Shown here: positions 6,191 through 6,437 of the stretch, in pieces
Layout of the letters: the number at the start of each line of letters is the position of its first letter
How positions within the stretch are numbered: position 1 is the stretch's first letter
Assembly (NCBI GenBank): GCA_030424825.1
Contig: JAUHWE010000282.1
Span: 1 to 6,437, forward strand
Source of the DNA: Verrucomicrobiia bacterium
Lineage (GTDB): Bacteria; Verrucomicrobiota; Verrucomicrobiia; Opitutales; Opitutaceae
Direction of reading: 5' to 3'
DNA length: 6,437 bases
Program-made: the position numbers and the translations under genes
Notes under the pieces: model-generated
What the model saw: the letters and a program-made list of their open reading frames with translations, nothing else
Databases searched by the model: none
Told to the model about the DNA's origin: nothing

Positions 6191-6437
6191 CTAAAGGTAC
6201 TTGTCGGTGACGGCGCCTTCCGAGGCGGAGGCGACGAGTTTCGCATACTTCCCGAGAACGCCACGCTTTTCTCCGGCACCGGTAGGCTGAAACGCGTCCA
6301 TGCGGGCTTTGTACTCATCATCTGGAATCAGAAGTGAAATCGTATTCTTGGTGGCGTCGATTTCTATTTGGTCGCCGCTTTTAACAATTCCGATCGGGCC
6401 GCCGCAAGCTGCTTCGGGAGTGATGTGCCCGACATCG
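6191..6437 (-). CDS. ilvD: dihydroxy-acid dehydratase, C-terminal part (5' end outside window)
   Basis: The minus-strand frame runs from the window edge to a TAG at 6191-6193, giving 81 residues. It begins DVGHITPEAACGGPIGIV, continues with SGDQIEIDATKNTISLLI, and ends GVLGKYAKLVASASEGAVTDKYL in two pieces around the KLV segment. These match the conserved IlvD tail (VGHxxPEAxxGGPIxLV..GDxIxIDxxxxxIxLLV ... KYAxLVxSAxxGAVT). IlvD is an Fe-S enzyme that dehydrates 2,3-dihydroxy-isovalerate and -methylvalerate to 2-oxo acids in valine, isoleucine and leucine synthesis. The cluster ligands and most of the active site are outside the window, so integrity cannot be judged. The related sugar-acid dehydratases (Edd, and xylonate/arabonate dehydratases) share the fold, but their tails differ from this one. 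Confidence 0.93.
   Translation of the reverse strand, partial: DVGHITPEAACGGPIGIVKSGDQIEIDATKNTISLLIPDDEYKARMDAFQPTGAGEKRGVLGKYAKLVASASEGAVTDKYL

Overview
The window holds two gene groups that converge near position 1800. They look like ordinary chromosomal metabolism and housekeeping, with one less familiar envelope-type gene pair in the middle. No RNA gene, insertion sequence, CRISPR array or phage gene is visible. The dense leftward gene string, the 'cyanobacterial/plastid' style of glucose-6-phosphate isomerase (526 aa), menaquinone synthesis through MenF/MenD, a lipoprotein signal and the near absence of Shine-Dalgarno motifs all fit a Gram-negative bacterium. A member of the Verrucomicrobiota (Opitutales/Puniceicoccales-like) is my best guess. 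That placement rests on remembered family resemblance, not on a search.

Plus strand, 1-1803: the last 23 codons of a probable isochorismate synthase (menF type), then a complete menD whose ATG abuts the preceding stop codon. Together they take chorismate to SEPHCHC, the first two steps of menaquinone synthesis, so the organism probably uses menaquinone in its respiratory chain.

Minus strand, read right to left: the C-terminal 81 residues of ilvD (branched-chain amino acid synthesis, 6437-6191); an 83-nt gap; pgi (6107-4527); a 115-nt gap; a membrane-anchored coiled-coil protein of unknown function (4411-3653); a 51-aa lipoprotein gene (3646-3491); a 47-nt C-rich leader; rsmI (3443-2727), a 16S rRNA methyltransferase; and ppx/gppA (2724-1789), an exopolyphosphatase-family enzyme. 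Spacings of 6, 47 and 2 nt make the last four genes a likely single transcript. ppx and menD overlap tail to tail by 15 nt, so neither has room for its own terminator before the other gene begins.

The least explained part is 3444-4411. It has an inner-membrane coiled-coil protein with a small C-terminal beta-rich domain, a tiny Trp/Pro/Gly-rich lipoprotein 6 nt downstream, and a run of five GGG tracts on the transcribed strand just before rsmI. This is the best place to look for something undescribed, although nothing here proves a new system.
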